From assembly GCF_016802725.1 (NCBI RefSeq), contig NC_052672.1, forward strand, positions 7,593,685 through 7,657,684: a stretch of 64,000 bases of DNA, given 5' to 3'. This document shows positions 12,561 through 25,419 of the stretch, piece by piece. The stretch's first letter is position 1. Every line of letters begins with the position of its first letter. Both the position numbers and the translations under genes were made by a program. Under the pieces are notes generated by a model. It did not search any database. It was given only the letters and a program-made list of their open reading frames with translations, and was not told where the DNA came from. The stretch is from Solenopsis invicta. Taxonomy: Eukaryota; Arthropoda; Insecta; Hymenoptera; Formicidae.

Positions 12561-12889
12561 CGCAATACGATGTATCGTGCAATCACGAAGTCGATAAAAA
12601 TAATCGAGATGCAAAATGATGCAATTACTTATCATTGTATAAACGATATGATATTGTAAATATTGATAAGTGATTTATTGAAATTTAATAATAATAAAAA
12701 TTGTAGAAAAATTAAAATATATATACATATTATAAATTATCGAAGTATATTAAACATACATTTTTTTTCACCATTTTATTCGTCTTCAAAATTAAAATTG
12801 GACAATTGCACTATTTTACACAAATAGCATTAATTTTTATAAATACTTTTCATAATTAATTTCTGCATCCTCTACGATACATTTGCGCT

Positions 12890-13330
12890 TGAATTGGCCT
12901 AATTTCATTGACACGCGGAGAATGTGCTGTGTCCCGCTAAATTGATCATTTGGCACACTGCACGTCGATCAGGATCGGAAAATGCGCAAACTGTGACAGA
13001 TGTCGGTAAACATGAGAAGGGCGACTTTATCGAGTGGACAATCACCATTCGCGCTCTTATATCGAATAGGAGGACGGGAGGGGGTCTTTATCATGATAAT
13101 TTAATTTATTTGGGGGTCCCATCGGCCGTTTCATGCCAGGCCACCCTTAAATAGTGCCGATCATCGTGGCGGTAAACACCACCTATTATCTGTACTTAAA
13201 CCGACCGCTCTCTTTCTCTCTTCGTCGTGTCTCTCATCTCGCCCTTCTGTAGTTTATCCCCCGAAAAATTACACTTTACCGGTCGCATGAATATCGTTGC
13301 GTCCCAATGAGGGATGATGGCGATCTGGTA
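12890..13330. promoter_or_regulatory. Candidate regulatory island in exex intron 1
   Basis: Contains TTTATCATGATAATTTAATTTATTT (written here as the overlapping cores TTTATCATGATAA and TTTAATTTATTT; 13087-13111), combining GATA and homeodomain-like cores with GC-rich flanks. Non-repetitive and no credible coding frame. Function inferred. Confidence 0.27.
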
Positions 13331-13451
13331 GGTATCATAGCGAATTTTGCTTCGTATAAAGAGATGAAGACGTATAATAAAGATAATTTTTGAAATCAAT
13401 ATTTCTCTATAATTTTTTAAATTATGATAAAAATCATCAATTTTCGTCTTA

Positions 13452-13541
13452 ATTATGTATTTAAATTAATTAAAAATTTGTAATTAATTATGTATTTAAA
13501 TTACGTATTTAAATTAACTATGTATTTAAATTAATTAACAA
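13452..13541. repeat. Short AT-rich tandem repeat
   Basis: At least three units of about 18-40 bp built on tatgtatttaaattaa, the repeats being slightly diverged. Intronic; no function visible. Confidence 0.6.
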
Positions 13542-15469
13542 TTTATAAATAAAATATAGGACTATAATATGTTGTCATTTTGAAGTCTTTTTCTAACGTA
13601 TTGATTTTAAAGATAAAATGATTTAAAATCTTAAAAGCAAGAGTCATTATTATATTTTAAGCGAGTATTATAAAATACTTGCGAAATTAATTATCCGCAT
13701 GTAACTCTTCGTTCCGCCGAGCTGAGATCGGATCTCGTGCGACTTTTTTTTTAGGCGAATCGCACGGTATCTCGGACTAACGAGTAACTACCCTCGTTAA
13801 CTCCCGGGCGAAAGGTACGCTTAATTAAAACTGATTACTCGATCCGAGCTCCCGCAGGAACTTCACCTTCGTTTTTAGTCTTTTTTGCGTCGGTCGTCGG
13901 AATGTTGGCGTGTAACCGAATGACCCGAATGCTTCACATCACGATGGAAAGGTATCGCAACAAATTTCCCGTGGTAACATAATTACGAGGGCTAAGTATT
14001 CGAAAAATAAAAGTTTTTACTTAGCGAGTAAAGTAAGCGGCTTAATAGCACCATGTTTGTGTAAAGAGTGTAATGTCATTCGATACGCATCCAGCAGTAA
14101 TAGATTTGTAGATTAAGGCTCGTATACGGAAAGAACGATTTTGCTGAAGTATCTAAACATTTAGCTAGATCTGAAAATAAATTTACTGGAGTATCAAAAT
14201 AATTATGACGGATGTTTAAGCATGATAAATAATGCTGCAAAAAATGTTGTATATTCTAGCAATCAGTTTGACAGTTGAACATAACTATTTTGGCCTAACA
14301 AAATTATTTTTAGATTTTCCAGCTAAATTTTTAGATACTTTAACAAACTTAGCGTTGTTCCCGTGTGCATCGCTATTACTCGCTGAACAACGATTATTTA
14401 AATGTATGCTATAATTCCGCCAGCTGTAAAACATATTTTCTTTTGCTTTATAATATTTTCTCTTAATTTTAATTTATTAATTTTGTAATAAAAGTAACTT
14501 TACTTTGAATTATTCACCGAATTTATTGTTTTATTGGCGACCTTTTACTTATCGATAAATATGTTTAAGGAGTAAAATCAATACTCAAAAATCGATTAAA
14601 TTTTCATTTCCTAGTTGCAACTAAAAAAAACTTAGTAGTAAAATTTTATAAACAAACAAATGTACAAAATTTCAAAACCTCCACAAAATTTAATTCTTTT
14701 ATAGCCAAAAAGTGAAAATTTAACCGATCTTTGAGAGTTGATTTTATCCCTTACATATTATATGTTTGGTTTTCGATAAAAAAGTATGTATCTATTATTT
14801 TTTTATTATTTTGTCTATTATTTTATTTACAAGTATACTGAGTTTCAATAAATTCGACGAGTAACATAAAGATTTACTTGTTCATGATACGATTTCTTTC
14901 AGCCAAAAATTGTAAAGTAGTTTAAATCCATTTTTAACTTTGTGAGAAGAGAACGTAATGAGTGAGAGTGATATGTGAGACTTTCCGGAGTCCTCGCAGG
15001 ATATTCCAGACTTATTGTGACATCCGGCAGATTTTTGAGATTGGATAGTTCACTAGCAGCAAAGAAATTATTTTAAAACGTTATTTTTTAAGCTAATAAA
15101 ATTATTTTAAAGTGTCATTCTTTTTCAAATAAACTATATTATATAATGTTCATGAAACCTTGTTTATAATATTTATTAATACATTTATCAGATTTACGAA
15201 AGATCATTAATTTGTGATTTTTTTTATAATTGAAAGCCTTTTATGACATTAACTATTATATGTCACGATCTCTTTCATCTCACAAACACACTTTTCCCCT
15301 CTTCAGTAAATTGTAAATAATGTTTGTTCTATATGTATACCCAATGAACTTCTACCTCTATAGGATAATTAGTAGAACTTTATAACTAACAAACTGATGT
15401 TCATAAGAATTATGTTATATTAATATTTACTGAGTTATTTTAAGAAAACAAAAGGTTGTTTTACCACTC

Positions 15470-15472
<3 letters not shown>

Positions 15473-15515
<43 letters not shown>
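15473..15515. repeat. (TC)n microsatellite
   Basis: Uninterrupted CT/TC dinucleotide run of about 40 bp in exex intron 1. On the minus (transcribed) strand it is a GA tract, which in insects can bind GAGA-type factors. That role is only a possibility here. Confidence 0.9.
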
Positions 15516-15518
<3 letters not shown>

Positions 15519-16039
15519 TGTATCCTAGGTACATTTATATAGAAATATTATTATGCTATGTACAATAATGTTATAACTTACTTACTTTTAAATACTATAA
15601 TATATATTACAATTAATAATTAAATTAGTCTTCTTGACATGTTTTCACAAATATTGCTAAAAGTAAACAAAAATACTTACTCATCATTAAATCATTTTAA
15701 ATTATTTACTTTGTGTCTTTTCAAAATTGCTTTCAAAATTTGTATACAAATAATTATTATACTATTTAGATATTTATGAAAAAGAAAAGAAATGGATAAA
15801 AATAATGTATTACAAAAATCGATCTTTGTATTAAATTATACAAATAGAAAATCAAGATTTATTTTCTCGTATTTGTAGCAAGAAATTCAATTTCGGTATT
15901 CATCACGTAATAATTTTTAAAAAATGATATAAAATGTCTAGGCAAAACTTCTTTGTCTTTCGTCATCAAATAAAAAGATTCTATTTCAATTAAAGATCAT
16001 TTCACTAGATTTTTTTTTTATTAAAAATAGTACATGGTT

Positions 16040-17050
16040 CATCTTTTAGTTGGAGGTGATCGATCCTGTCCTCGCTCGGCTGTCACGAGTACATAGCTTC
16101 CGCGGATGCGGTTCTACGCCTACGTAGCAGCCGAAAATGGCCTCCCTCTAATGGGCAGCAATTACCCAATAGCGAATTGCAAATTGGAATTAGCGTCCTA
16201 AATCGGCGTGTATACCTCTAACTGTGCCGCTGTAACCCTCCGTCGCTCGGTCCTGCTTGCACCGCGCGCGCTCGTCGTCTCGAGGGGGATGGAACAGGGG
16301 AAGACGGGGGGGTAGATAACGCGCGGGAGGAAGTGGTGGGAAGGCCAGCGAAGGGGTTGGTAACGACTTCGTCGGTGGTGCGTTCTCTCAGCTTTTGCTC
16401 CCGTGTCCGTGTTGTAGCCATGTCCGTTTGTATTTGCGTGTGTATGTGCACGCGTGTGTATGGAAGAGCGTAATGGTGTGTTTATCTCTGTGTATGGGGG
16501 TGTGTGGGGTCTCGGTGTGCCTCTCCGTGTGCGGGGGGGTATCGCGTGCGCGTGTGTGCGTCGCCGGCAAGCCCCGCCCGCGGTCCCCCGGAACCCCCTT
16601 TGCCATGTCCCGCCCCCCGAATTATCTGCCCCTCAGATCCGAGCTAAACGAATCTAGGCGAGTAACGTCGCTATCCGCCGTCTCGCCACCTCCTCGCTGG
16701 CCACCCCCGACGTGCCGGGGATGATCGTAGATAGGAATGGAGCCGGACGAGAGCGCAAGCGAGATGAAGAAAGAGAGGAGACGGTGATGGGAAAGAGAAG
16801 GGAAGAAAAGGGAGAACGCGGAAAAGTTGAGCAAGTTTTATCAGGCTATTTTCCTTACCCGAAATGGCTGAATTTAATCCCGAACTCGGGCTCGCGAGCT
16901 CGCCACAAATCACGCCATAAACATCCACGATGTTACTTCTTATTCTTGCCTCGCGCGTCCCTACCGGATACTCGCCCGATTCGCCATTTTCTTCCGCGTC
17001 TCCAAACATACGCAAGTTTCCGAATTGAAACGTCGTATTAGGGTGAGTGT
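16040..17050. promoter_or_regulatory. 1-kb CpG-rich island in exex intron 1
   Basis: A long GC-rich, partly GT-rich block (16390-16560 is a degenerate gtgtgtg tract). The first 170 bp are a non-repetitive mix that includes gcaaattggaattagcg. Open frames exist in nearly every phase and on both strands but none shows family motifs, so I read them as low-stop-density noise. It could be an enhancer cluster or internal promoter. Confidence 0.3.
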
Positions 17051-17150
17051 CGGGTGGATACTATTTAAACACTCAGCTCACACAGTGATTTTGAGAAGAT
17101 AAATTTATAATTTTTAGAATCGACTTCAATGTCACTTAATTTTGATTCCC

Positions 17151-17273
17151 AGCAAACGCCAAGTTGCAGTTATGTAACTGTTAGTTATAATTTCCTACTC
17201 AATAATATAACTGTTATATAAATGTATGAAGAAAATATATAACAATTACATAACTGTCACTTGGTGTTTCGCT
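17151..17273. repeat. MITE-like element with about 35-bp inverted ends
   Basis: The ends are agcaaacgccaagttgcag...ctgtcacttggtgtttcgct: read inward, both arms share the pattern agc-aaac-ccaag, then cagttatgtaa-tgtta, with a few mismatches. Element about 123 bp and non-coding. Probably a non-autonomous DNA transposon remnant. Confidence 0.6.
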
Positions 17274-18190
17274 AAGTGATTCCAAACCGATTGCTACGGA
17301 ATTTCCGACCGGCCTTTCGCGTAATCAACCACCAATTGCAGTACTCTAGCTCTCATCACTGCGATACATCACATGTTACGTTAATGGATACTTTTTCCTT
17401 TGCCGTCGAAGAGCATTTTGTCACGCAAAAAGAGCTGAAAAGCACCGGTCAGCTGCATCGGAAATTACACCGGTTTAGTTCTCTCGGTCGAATCCGGCAA
17501 AGAGTCAAAGGCGTTTTGCAGGCGAAAGGAGCTCGACCGTACGCGTCACGTATCCAGCAGCTATCCGGTGCGCGTACGCACGTGCATACATGTACATGAG
17601 CTCGGCGCACACATATTCACGTGCACGTAGATACGCGAATAGTATTACCGACAAGACCGTATATAGACACGGGATGGCGCGTTTGAGCGAGCGCGCGGGA
17701 TGTTACACATCGGGTAACCAAGATCTGTTTGCTTGCGGACGGCCAAACTAGCTGGCAGCTAATTCAGAAACGCCATTACCACCTACACGCTTATAGGCGG
17801 ACCTGATGCCGCTGCCGCCGCCACTACCGGCTTCCGGTGTATATATCCGCGCGTATATACACTCCATGCGTGCCTGCGGTCGAGAGCGAGCAAGCTAGTG
17901 CATCGGTTTACTCTCTTCCGTTCCCGACGATCCGCGCTCGCCGTCCATGCTCTCTCTACCTCGCGCCGAGCTTTAATTTCGAGCTCCGTTCCGGAAACAA
18001 CATCGACATCAGGTCGTAGTTGCGACCCCGAGGTCGAACGAGAAGTCAATCGCTAACGACGCTGATCCGCTCGACGCCGACTTGTCGCTTTCGGAACACT
18101 CTCGTATGTTGGCGAGGGTTGTTGAAACCGCTACCATTACGGTGGATCAGTTTCCCGACGCTACACGCACGGAGAAATTTCGATTTGATT
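17274..18190. promoter_or_regulatory. CpG-rich island in exex intron 1
   Basis: Non-repetitive mixed sequence with many CpG sites and alternating-purine stretches such as gtgtatatatccgcgcgtatatac near 17837. Frames on both strands lack recognisable domains. Candidate regulatory block. Confidence 0.25.
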
Positions 18191-19289
18191 TATCGTGACT
18201 TTTTTTTTACGTATATAAATCTGAACATTGTTTTTTTTGTTCAATGTCGAAGTTAGCAAATTTAGTAATAGTTATCAAATCCTTTTTTCAGTGCGATATA
18301 ATTATTTTAGTTTAATGATCTAACATAATTATTTTCAGATCTGTTTTTCAACAAAACCATTTTTTAGTATATTTCTATTTATTTCTCTATATTTTTCCAA
18401 CGCATGTATAAAATAATTTATGCATAAATAATTATTACATATTATAACGCATATCTTTTATACATAAATATAAGATATTTATATTTACAAATTTATATGA
18501 AAAGAACAATTTTGCTGAAATATAATTTTGATCATAATGGCTCAATAAAATAATTATATTGAAATTTTATTTTTAAGTTAATTGCTAGAAACTTTTCGAA
18601 GCAATATCATCATGCTTGAGTTTTCTGTAATTATTTTGTTAATCATAAAATTATGTTTTATTTATATCTAGCTAAATTTTTAAATATTGCAGTAAAATTC
18701 TTTACATGTATCGTGATAATAAAGTGATAAAAAAAATTTATTATTCAATAAAGTCAACAAGAATTTTTTTTTAATGTATTCATTTTATATCATTTCAACA
18801 CACATAAAATTCATGCATAAAAAATAATTGTAGCATTTAAGAAAAAATTGTTTACGTGATAAAAACCAATATTCAATAAGAACACAATGTGTCTCACGTT
18901 TGTTAATAACAAGATATTTTATGATTTATAAATATCATAGAAATTAAAAGTGATTTTAAGAAAAGGGACAAGTTTTAATAGTTGTTTTATAAAAAAAATT
19001 ATTTTTAAATAAAATAGTGCAAGAATTCCAAAATGACTTAAATATTACACCGTCTTTCTTCAAGCTATTTTTAATTTCTGCGACGTTTATTATTTATAAA
19101 ATATAATATATTTTTTTATGCAAATTTCTTTCATTGCAAATTTATTCTCTCAATTTTAGAATAATTAGACATATAATTATACAATTTATAAATCGATGCA
19201 TTAATTTCGAATTGTATAATATATGCTTTGTGCCCCTTTTCCCTTTACTTCTCATCGAACTTTCTTATCGTGTAATTTTAAATGAATCT

Positions 19290-19480
19290 ACGATTAAATC
19301 TCCCTGGAAGTAGATAACGCGGCAATAACCCGCGCAATCAGCCACGTAAACGTAGCTATCTAAAACACCATAAGCTGCGGTCGAATTAATAAGAATGCTG
19401 TAAATTCCGGACAAATAAGATTAATCCCCCGCAATCGGTGCGCCATATGTTAGAATATAGAAGATAAATGTAGTAGTACG
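19290..19480. promoter_or_regulatory. Candidate regulatory module with TAATCC site
   Basis: A compact non-repetitive block between AT-rich flanks. It contains gattaatcccccg (an Otx/bicoid-type TAATCC core near 19422), cgaattaataag and GATAA-type cores. No ORF. Inference from motif content. Confidence 0.27.
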
Positions 19481-20259
19481 ACCCAACAAGAGGTGATAGA
19501 AATTCTTTTCGTTGTCCACGCAATTTAATTAGTTCGTTTTAACATTATTTCTAATTGTTCTCTGTTATCACATGTATTATCACGCATCCACAATATTACT
19601 ATGTATTTTTTTATTATACATTATTAAAAACATGTGTGTTATATCTCAAAACATTATCAAAAATACAAAAATTTCATACACTGTTATATTACTCTATGTT
19701 TGAATAGCTATGTAAAATTTAACTCTAATTTTTTTAACGGTTTAGAAATATATTTAATTTAATTATTTTATTTTTATGTAAACGTATCTTACGTAGTACT
19801 TATTTTTAAATTTGACGAGGAAAAGTAGCATTACGAATTAAATCAAATTGTTTGCATATACTAATAAAATTCTAACAAATATTCGCGCAAAAAATTATTT
19901 GGATCAGTTATAAAGTTTAAAAGTTATTTACCTAAAATTGAAATAAAACATGATTATTTACGCCGTATAAATCTTTATAAGTTAAATTATTCATTGTTTT
20001 ATTCCTTGCATGATTTTAAAACCAAAATTCAGGTGTTTGTGAGTAAAATTTTTTGTCATTGAATAGAAAAAAAATGTTAACCTAAGAGAAGCTTGTAGTC
20101 TTTTCAGTTCGATAACTTTTGGCTGGTGTTGTATAGCCAACAACTTTAATATAAAAGATGACACATATTTATTATCGTGTTAGTGTAATATTTTCGTAAT
20201 TATTGTATTACTGTTGGCGAGTGATATTGTTCGTCCAGTATTGTAAAAGGTAAAATATG

Positions 20260-20720
20260 CAAAGCGGTTGGATGAGTGGCTTTCGCTCGCGGATCTCTGA
20301 CGGAAACGCGGAAATTGACCGTTTAAACGTACTATAAGTCCGCGGAGTTGCCATGGAAACGGTATGGTGACGGCGGTGGCAGAGCATGCCGGGACGTGGG
20401 AGGCTGCGAAGGGGATGAATAGACGGATGAATGACGCACAATTAACTAATTAAATCATCCGCCAACCCCTCGCGTGCGCGCTCTCTGTCTCCCGAGTATC
20501 ATCCCCCTTTTGTTGGTAGAGTTTCCGCCGCCATCTCCTCGCCATTGTTTCTCCCTGTTCGTATGGACGGCAGGATCGGTTCGAAAAAAGAGAGAGAAAA
20601 AGGAAAAAAAAATGGAATTCCGGCCGTATCGTCACGCCGCTACCCTCACGGTTCGTCAAGTCGATTTAAGCCAAATTGTCGATCGAGAACTGTCCGTAAA
20701 GAAACGAATCCTCCTTAATT
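20260..20720. promoter_or_regulatory. GC-richer island in exex intron 1
   Basis: CpG-rich, non-repetitive, with an A/G-rich tract at 20585-20612. Frames on both strands show no known domain. Possible regulatory element; nothing more can be supported. Confidence 0.22.
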
Positions 20721-23700
20721 GCGGTTCCTCGAAGGGAGGCTTCTTGTTTTCCTCGACTGAATAATGTCGATTTGGTAAAAATTCAGTTCACTCAATAAAA
20801 TATACCGCGAGACACGAATATTTGGCTGATTGACAATGGAACAGTTGGACAGAACACTGTTCTGAATTTATTTTGAAGGAACGCAGCTAGTCTATTGGTA
20901 AAATATCGTTTTCCATCTCGTATAGCTTGAAACTTCATTTGAAGAAGAAAATCAACAACGCAACACAGAAATTTGAATAACATATTTTTCTGTGTATCGG
21001 TACAGGGAAGTGTAAGGAATCTTAATTAAAAATATTCTGAATATAAGTACGCATGAAAATTAATGAACGCCGTAAGTTTATTTTGTTATTTTACGTTATT
21101 AATGCGCAGTAGAAGTAAAATAATTTCTTTGGAATATATTTAATGTTTTTTTTTGCGAATATTTAATTCAGTGCAAACATATACAACACTGACTGTGTGT
21201 AAAACCAGAAACACGCATGTGAGTCGAGTTTGAGTGCGAAAAAAAGCGGCACTTGCCAAACTACTACGTCCATTTTCGAGATATTTAATTTCACTTTGCG
21301 ATATCCTGCCGTGACGCTAAAAGGAAATGGCAATGCTGTTTTTTCTTCGACGCCCTTCGGTAAATAAAACTACCTTTAATTTCGTTTGTGTCTCCCACTA
21401 AGAGCCTTCCCATTAACTTGAAAAAATATCTTCACAGACCTTCACGGGCCATTAGAGGGGAATTTGTAAGTCGATTGGCATGGGTGAGAGATTTCTCGGG
21501 AAATATGACAAAATGCTCATATATGATAAACTTTGTCACTACAGCAGCATTTTATCCGCACAAAAATGTTGGAACTTAATCAAAGACTATTTCACGCTCT
21601 AGTTGTAGTTACATATATTTAATGTTTGTAATAAATTCTGTAATGCGCTTTCAGAACGTTACCAACAGTATTGCGAAATAAGAAGCGCTCAGACGCATGA
21701 AATAAAAGCTGGCTCCACCAGCGCGGAAATTTTGTATTTCCATAATCGGCAAATTAAACATTCGCCGTCATTAAATCATTGGCATTAAAATATGTAAAAC
21801 AATGGTGAAAATAAAAGTCACGTGTTAGCAGTTTTATCGTACGCGAGATTTATTGCGCCCTCCGCGATTATTTATATATTTGCCGTTGATATCGGTACCT
21901 GCAATTAATATCGTTAAAACGCTTAAGGATTTTCTCAGCGCGCGCGTATCATATAAAAAGGCCATAAATTCGAGATGAATAATTTATTTCTTCCCGGTAT
22001 GCTGGGCGGGGGACAGTAATTATTACAATTGTACTTCAACTCGTGCGAACGATTAATCATCGTTGGCGTGTCTATATGACTATCACACCATCGAAAAATC
22101 AATGACGTTTCGCACGCTAATCCAAAAGCCAATTATCGACTACTGTCGATCATTGCTGATTGACACATGCATATGCCAACTAAAAAGATGTAAAACATCA
22201 AAAATTCTATATAGATATGCCAATGTGTAGAGAAAAATGCAAATACATCTTTGCCGCTTTTGCAAACAAAGCGCAGTTTGCAAAATATTAATTAATCCCA
22301 TTAATGTAAAACTTTTGATACGATTTTTTTTAAATACAATACAATATGGGAACAAAGCTTATATTCACCGATGAGAATCTAAAAAAAATTTATAAGCATT
22401 TAAGAAATACCAGAATTGATACTAAATAATCGTATGTACATATAAATTATTTAAATAACGTAAAAATAAAATTTCAATCTTTTTTGGTTCCTCTTCAATA
22501 CATAATTTGAATAACGAATGTCTGAAGAGATTAACCGTGCATATGAAAAATTATGTTTAAATTCTAGTGAGAGCTGTCACAATAAATTAAAGGATGAATA
22601 GTCAAACAATTAAAACAGTCTCATACAAGGTAAGGTATCTAATAATAAATTGATGATCAATCTCTCTTTCTTCGGATAATAAGCATTTCACAGAATACTT
22701 GTATTATTGCAAAAGAGATTGATTAAATAATAATTTTTTGTACTATCAAAATAATTATATACATTGAAGCATCATAAGCACTGGTGTACAAATTTTTACT
22801 ATTAACTTTTTATATAATTATATTGATAAACAAAAATAATTTTTAGATCTAGTGTTTGATTAAATTTTTACGTACTTTCACACAACATTCTTTCGTATAC
22901 ATAATGTAATAATGTTAATAAATAACATACGAGAATCATCTGGGAATTATTGATACGTTAGCCAGTCTCACACTTGTTCGTCTGAGACTGCGTGTAAGTT
23001 TCATTATATTATTAACGTTTCTGTGCCTTGTTTTTATATATGTTTAAAATGAATAAAAAAAAACAAAAAATCTTGCCACATGTAAAATGATATCTATGAA
23101 TCAGTTTTTTAACAAAAAATATGCGATCATGTGAAATCAATGATCATCACCACATGAAGTTTATTAGTAATGTGGATGATATGGATGAATTAGCCAACGG
23201 TGCGGCAATGGTGTCAAAGAATCATTATCATACCAGATAGTCCCACTTTCCATCACAAATCGGTTTTACCTTCCTGCATTAACTTTTTCATAAACAATTT
23301 AGTAGTAGAAAATATTGGACATTTTTTCTATTTTTTAAATTTTATATTAGTACAGGAAATAATTTGTTCTTAAATTTATATTTATTAGTAACTTTAAATC
23401 TGATTATTTTCAATGTGTTTTATTCAATTGTGACAAATTCAACATTAAAAGAGAGGAAACTGGGAATCAAAATCCTATGTTACATACCTATAGGTAGTAA
23501 AACTACATATGTGTTGCAGCGTGCAAACATTGTACTTCCTTTAGAATAATAATATTGGTATTGAATGATTCTGAAGAAGGGTTGTAAATATTGCAATTGC
23601 AGGCTTTAACAATTTTTTAATGAAACTTTTTCATGAATCAATATTAAGATTCGGCATAGCTATGTCATTCAGAACTGACTTTTTTGTTGTTTTAATTGTA

Positions 23701-24844
23701 TAATAATAATACAATCTTTAGCGATGCAGCATTGGCTGCCACTACATTACCGCTATACGGGAATGTAAATCTGTGCAGTATACAGCGCAAAAGAAAATTT
23801 CGCACAACAGTCAATTGAGACAATATAGTAGTCATTCGTTGCTAAAAATTAAAAAAAGATAAAATATTTTAAATATGCTTAAAAAAATGCATTAAAACAA
23901 AATTTGCTTTTATAAACATATAATAATATATGAATAACATATTGTGTATAAATATATTATAACATTCTAAAGGAAGTAGAATTTTTGAGCGCTGAGGATT
24001 ATGATTTCCTTTTTTGCTCTCCTTCCTTTAATGCTAAATTCATCACAATTGAATTCAAATACCTTGAAAATAATCAGATTTAAAACTACGATTAAATATG
24101 AATTTAGGAACAAATTATTTCCTCTACTACTAGTTGACATAAAAGAGACAAAAGATAATATACAATATTAAAATATAAGTACACAAATACAGCTTTCAAA
24201 TTTTTTAAACAGTTTCAATTTAATAATAAAATTTAGTGTAAAAATTTGGCAACAATAATGTCATTGCTTTTTGAGTAAAAAATTAAGATATTTTATATAT
24301 AGTAAAGAAAACTTTTTGGATTTTAAATGTTAATAATTGTTACTAAACACAATAGTGTTGCCATCAATAAACTAAAAATAGAAACGAATGTTATCATCGA
24401 TGCAAAATTTTGACGGAGGATCAAGTAAGTCACTTCCCTTAGCATACAGCAAGCGACGCGCGGGTAATTAACGAAAAGGTTAATATCCGTTAAGGATATG
24501 CTTTTAGTGTTATGCTTTTTTTAAATACAACTTATTGTTTAGCCCATTACATTCAAATAGAAGCATTTTGTTTAAGAAAGGATATTGTACGTGTGAGAGA
24601 AGAATGTTGCATATATGGGTTTATAAGAAAATATTTATTATTATATTAGTAAGATTATACGTTCTGTCATTAAGAAATTCATGTAACAATTTTCATCAAA
24701 ATTTAAATATAGTTACGCATAGTTAATTTTTTAAAATATTGTTATTCAAATTATGTACTAAAAAGAATCAAAAAGGATCGAAATATTGACTGTTATTTAT
24801 ATAATTTTAAATAATAAATTTATCATACATGTAATTAATCAGAT

Positions 24845-24967
24845 CCAATTTTTCATTATCTGGTTAACTTGTGGTTATGAGTTTCACTCAATTATCCATG
24901 ATGATGCAATAGGTGAAGCTCATTGGCTAAAACATCAGGTTAGGTCTAACCAGATAATGAAAAACCG
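24845..24967. repeat. Imperfect palindromic MITE-like element
   Basis: Outer arms ccaatttttcattatctgg and ccagataatgaaaaaccgg are near-complementary. Inside, atgagtttcac pairs with gtgaagctcat, so the whole 123 bp can fold as one long imperfect hairpin. The overlapping 79-codon plus-strand frame is a by-product. Confidence 0.55.
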
Positions 24968-25328
24968 GTCCCAGTATCAATACTTACAGATGCCTATTGT
25001 TATGCTTATAATAAAATTTTATTGATTGAAGTAATTTTCATGTACATTGAACATGTATTCAAAGGAATAGTTTATTTTTTAATTATAAATGTCGACGGAA
25101 ACAAAAATATTTTTTTCTTGTAAATTCGGGATTATATAAAGAACAAGTTCTTGCAATTTTTATTTTTTCTCAATGTATTTTCTGTGCTTTCTAACAAATC
25201 GTTTTCTTCATCCAGATGACTTTCGAAACTTTAAAACCAGTTCTCAATATTCGATTAAAGTTTCTCAAAATGATTTTTCTTTTATTTTAGTTGAACCCTT
25301 TATTTAGCAACTCGCTATTACACGTTAT

Positions 25329-25375
25329 TATTTCGGAATGCATCCTCGTTACGAGAGGCGATGTATTCCGAAATA
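25329..25375. repeat. Short hairpin, about 20-bp stem
   Basis: Tatttcggaatgcatc...gatgtattccgaaata flanks a ctcg-tta-cgag inner stem. One or two mismatches over the stem and a 3-nt apical loop. It sits at the edge of the GC-rich island beginning near 25400. Structural RNA, transcription-factor palindrome or MITE remnant are all possible. Confidence 0.45.
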
Positions 25376-25419
25376 AAATCATAATTTCTCTAAGGCGCCC
25401 ACACCTATAATTCTAGTAA

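Noticed and set aside
16395..17041. Several 70-114 codon frames on both strands
   Set aside because: Derived from gtgtgtg-type and CpG-rich low-complexity sequence; no conserved motifs or splice logic.
20846..20862. Palindrome agaacactgttct resembling a steroid-receptor site
   Set aside because: Spacing is one base rather than three and the site is isolated; no support for function.
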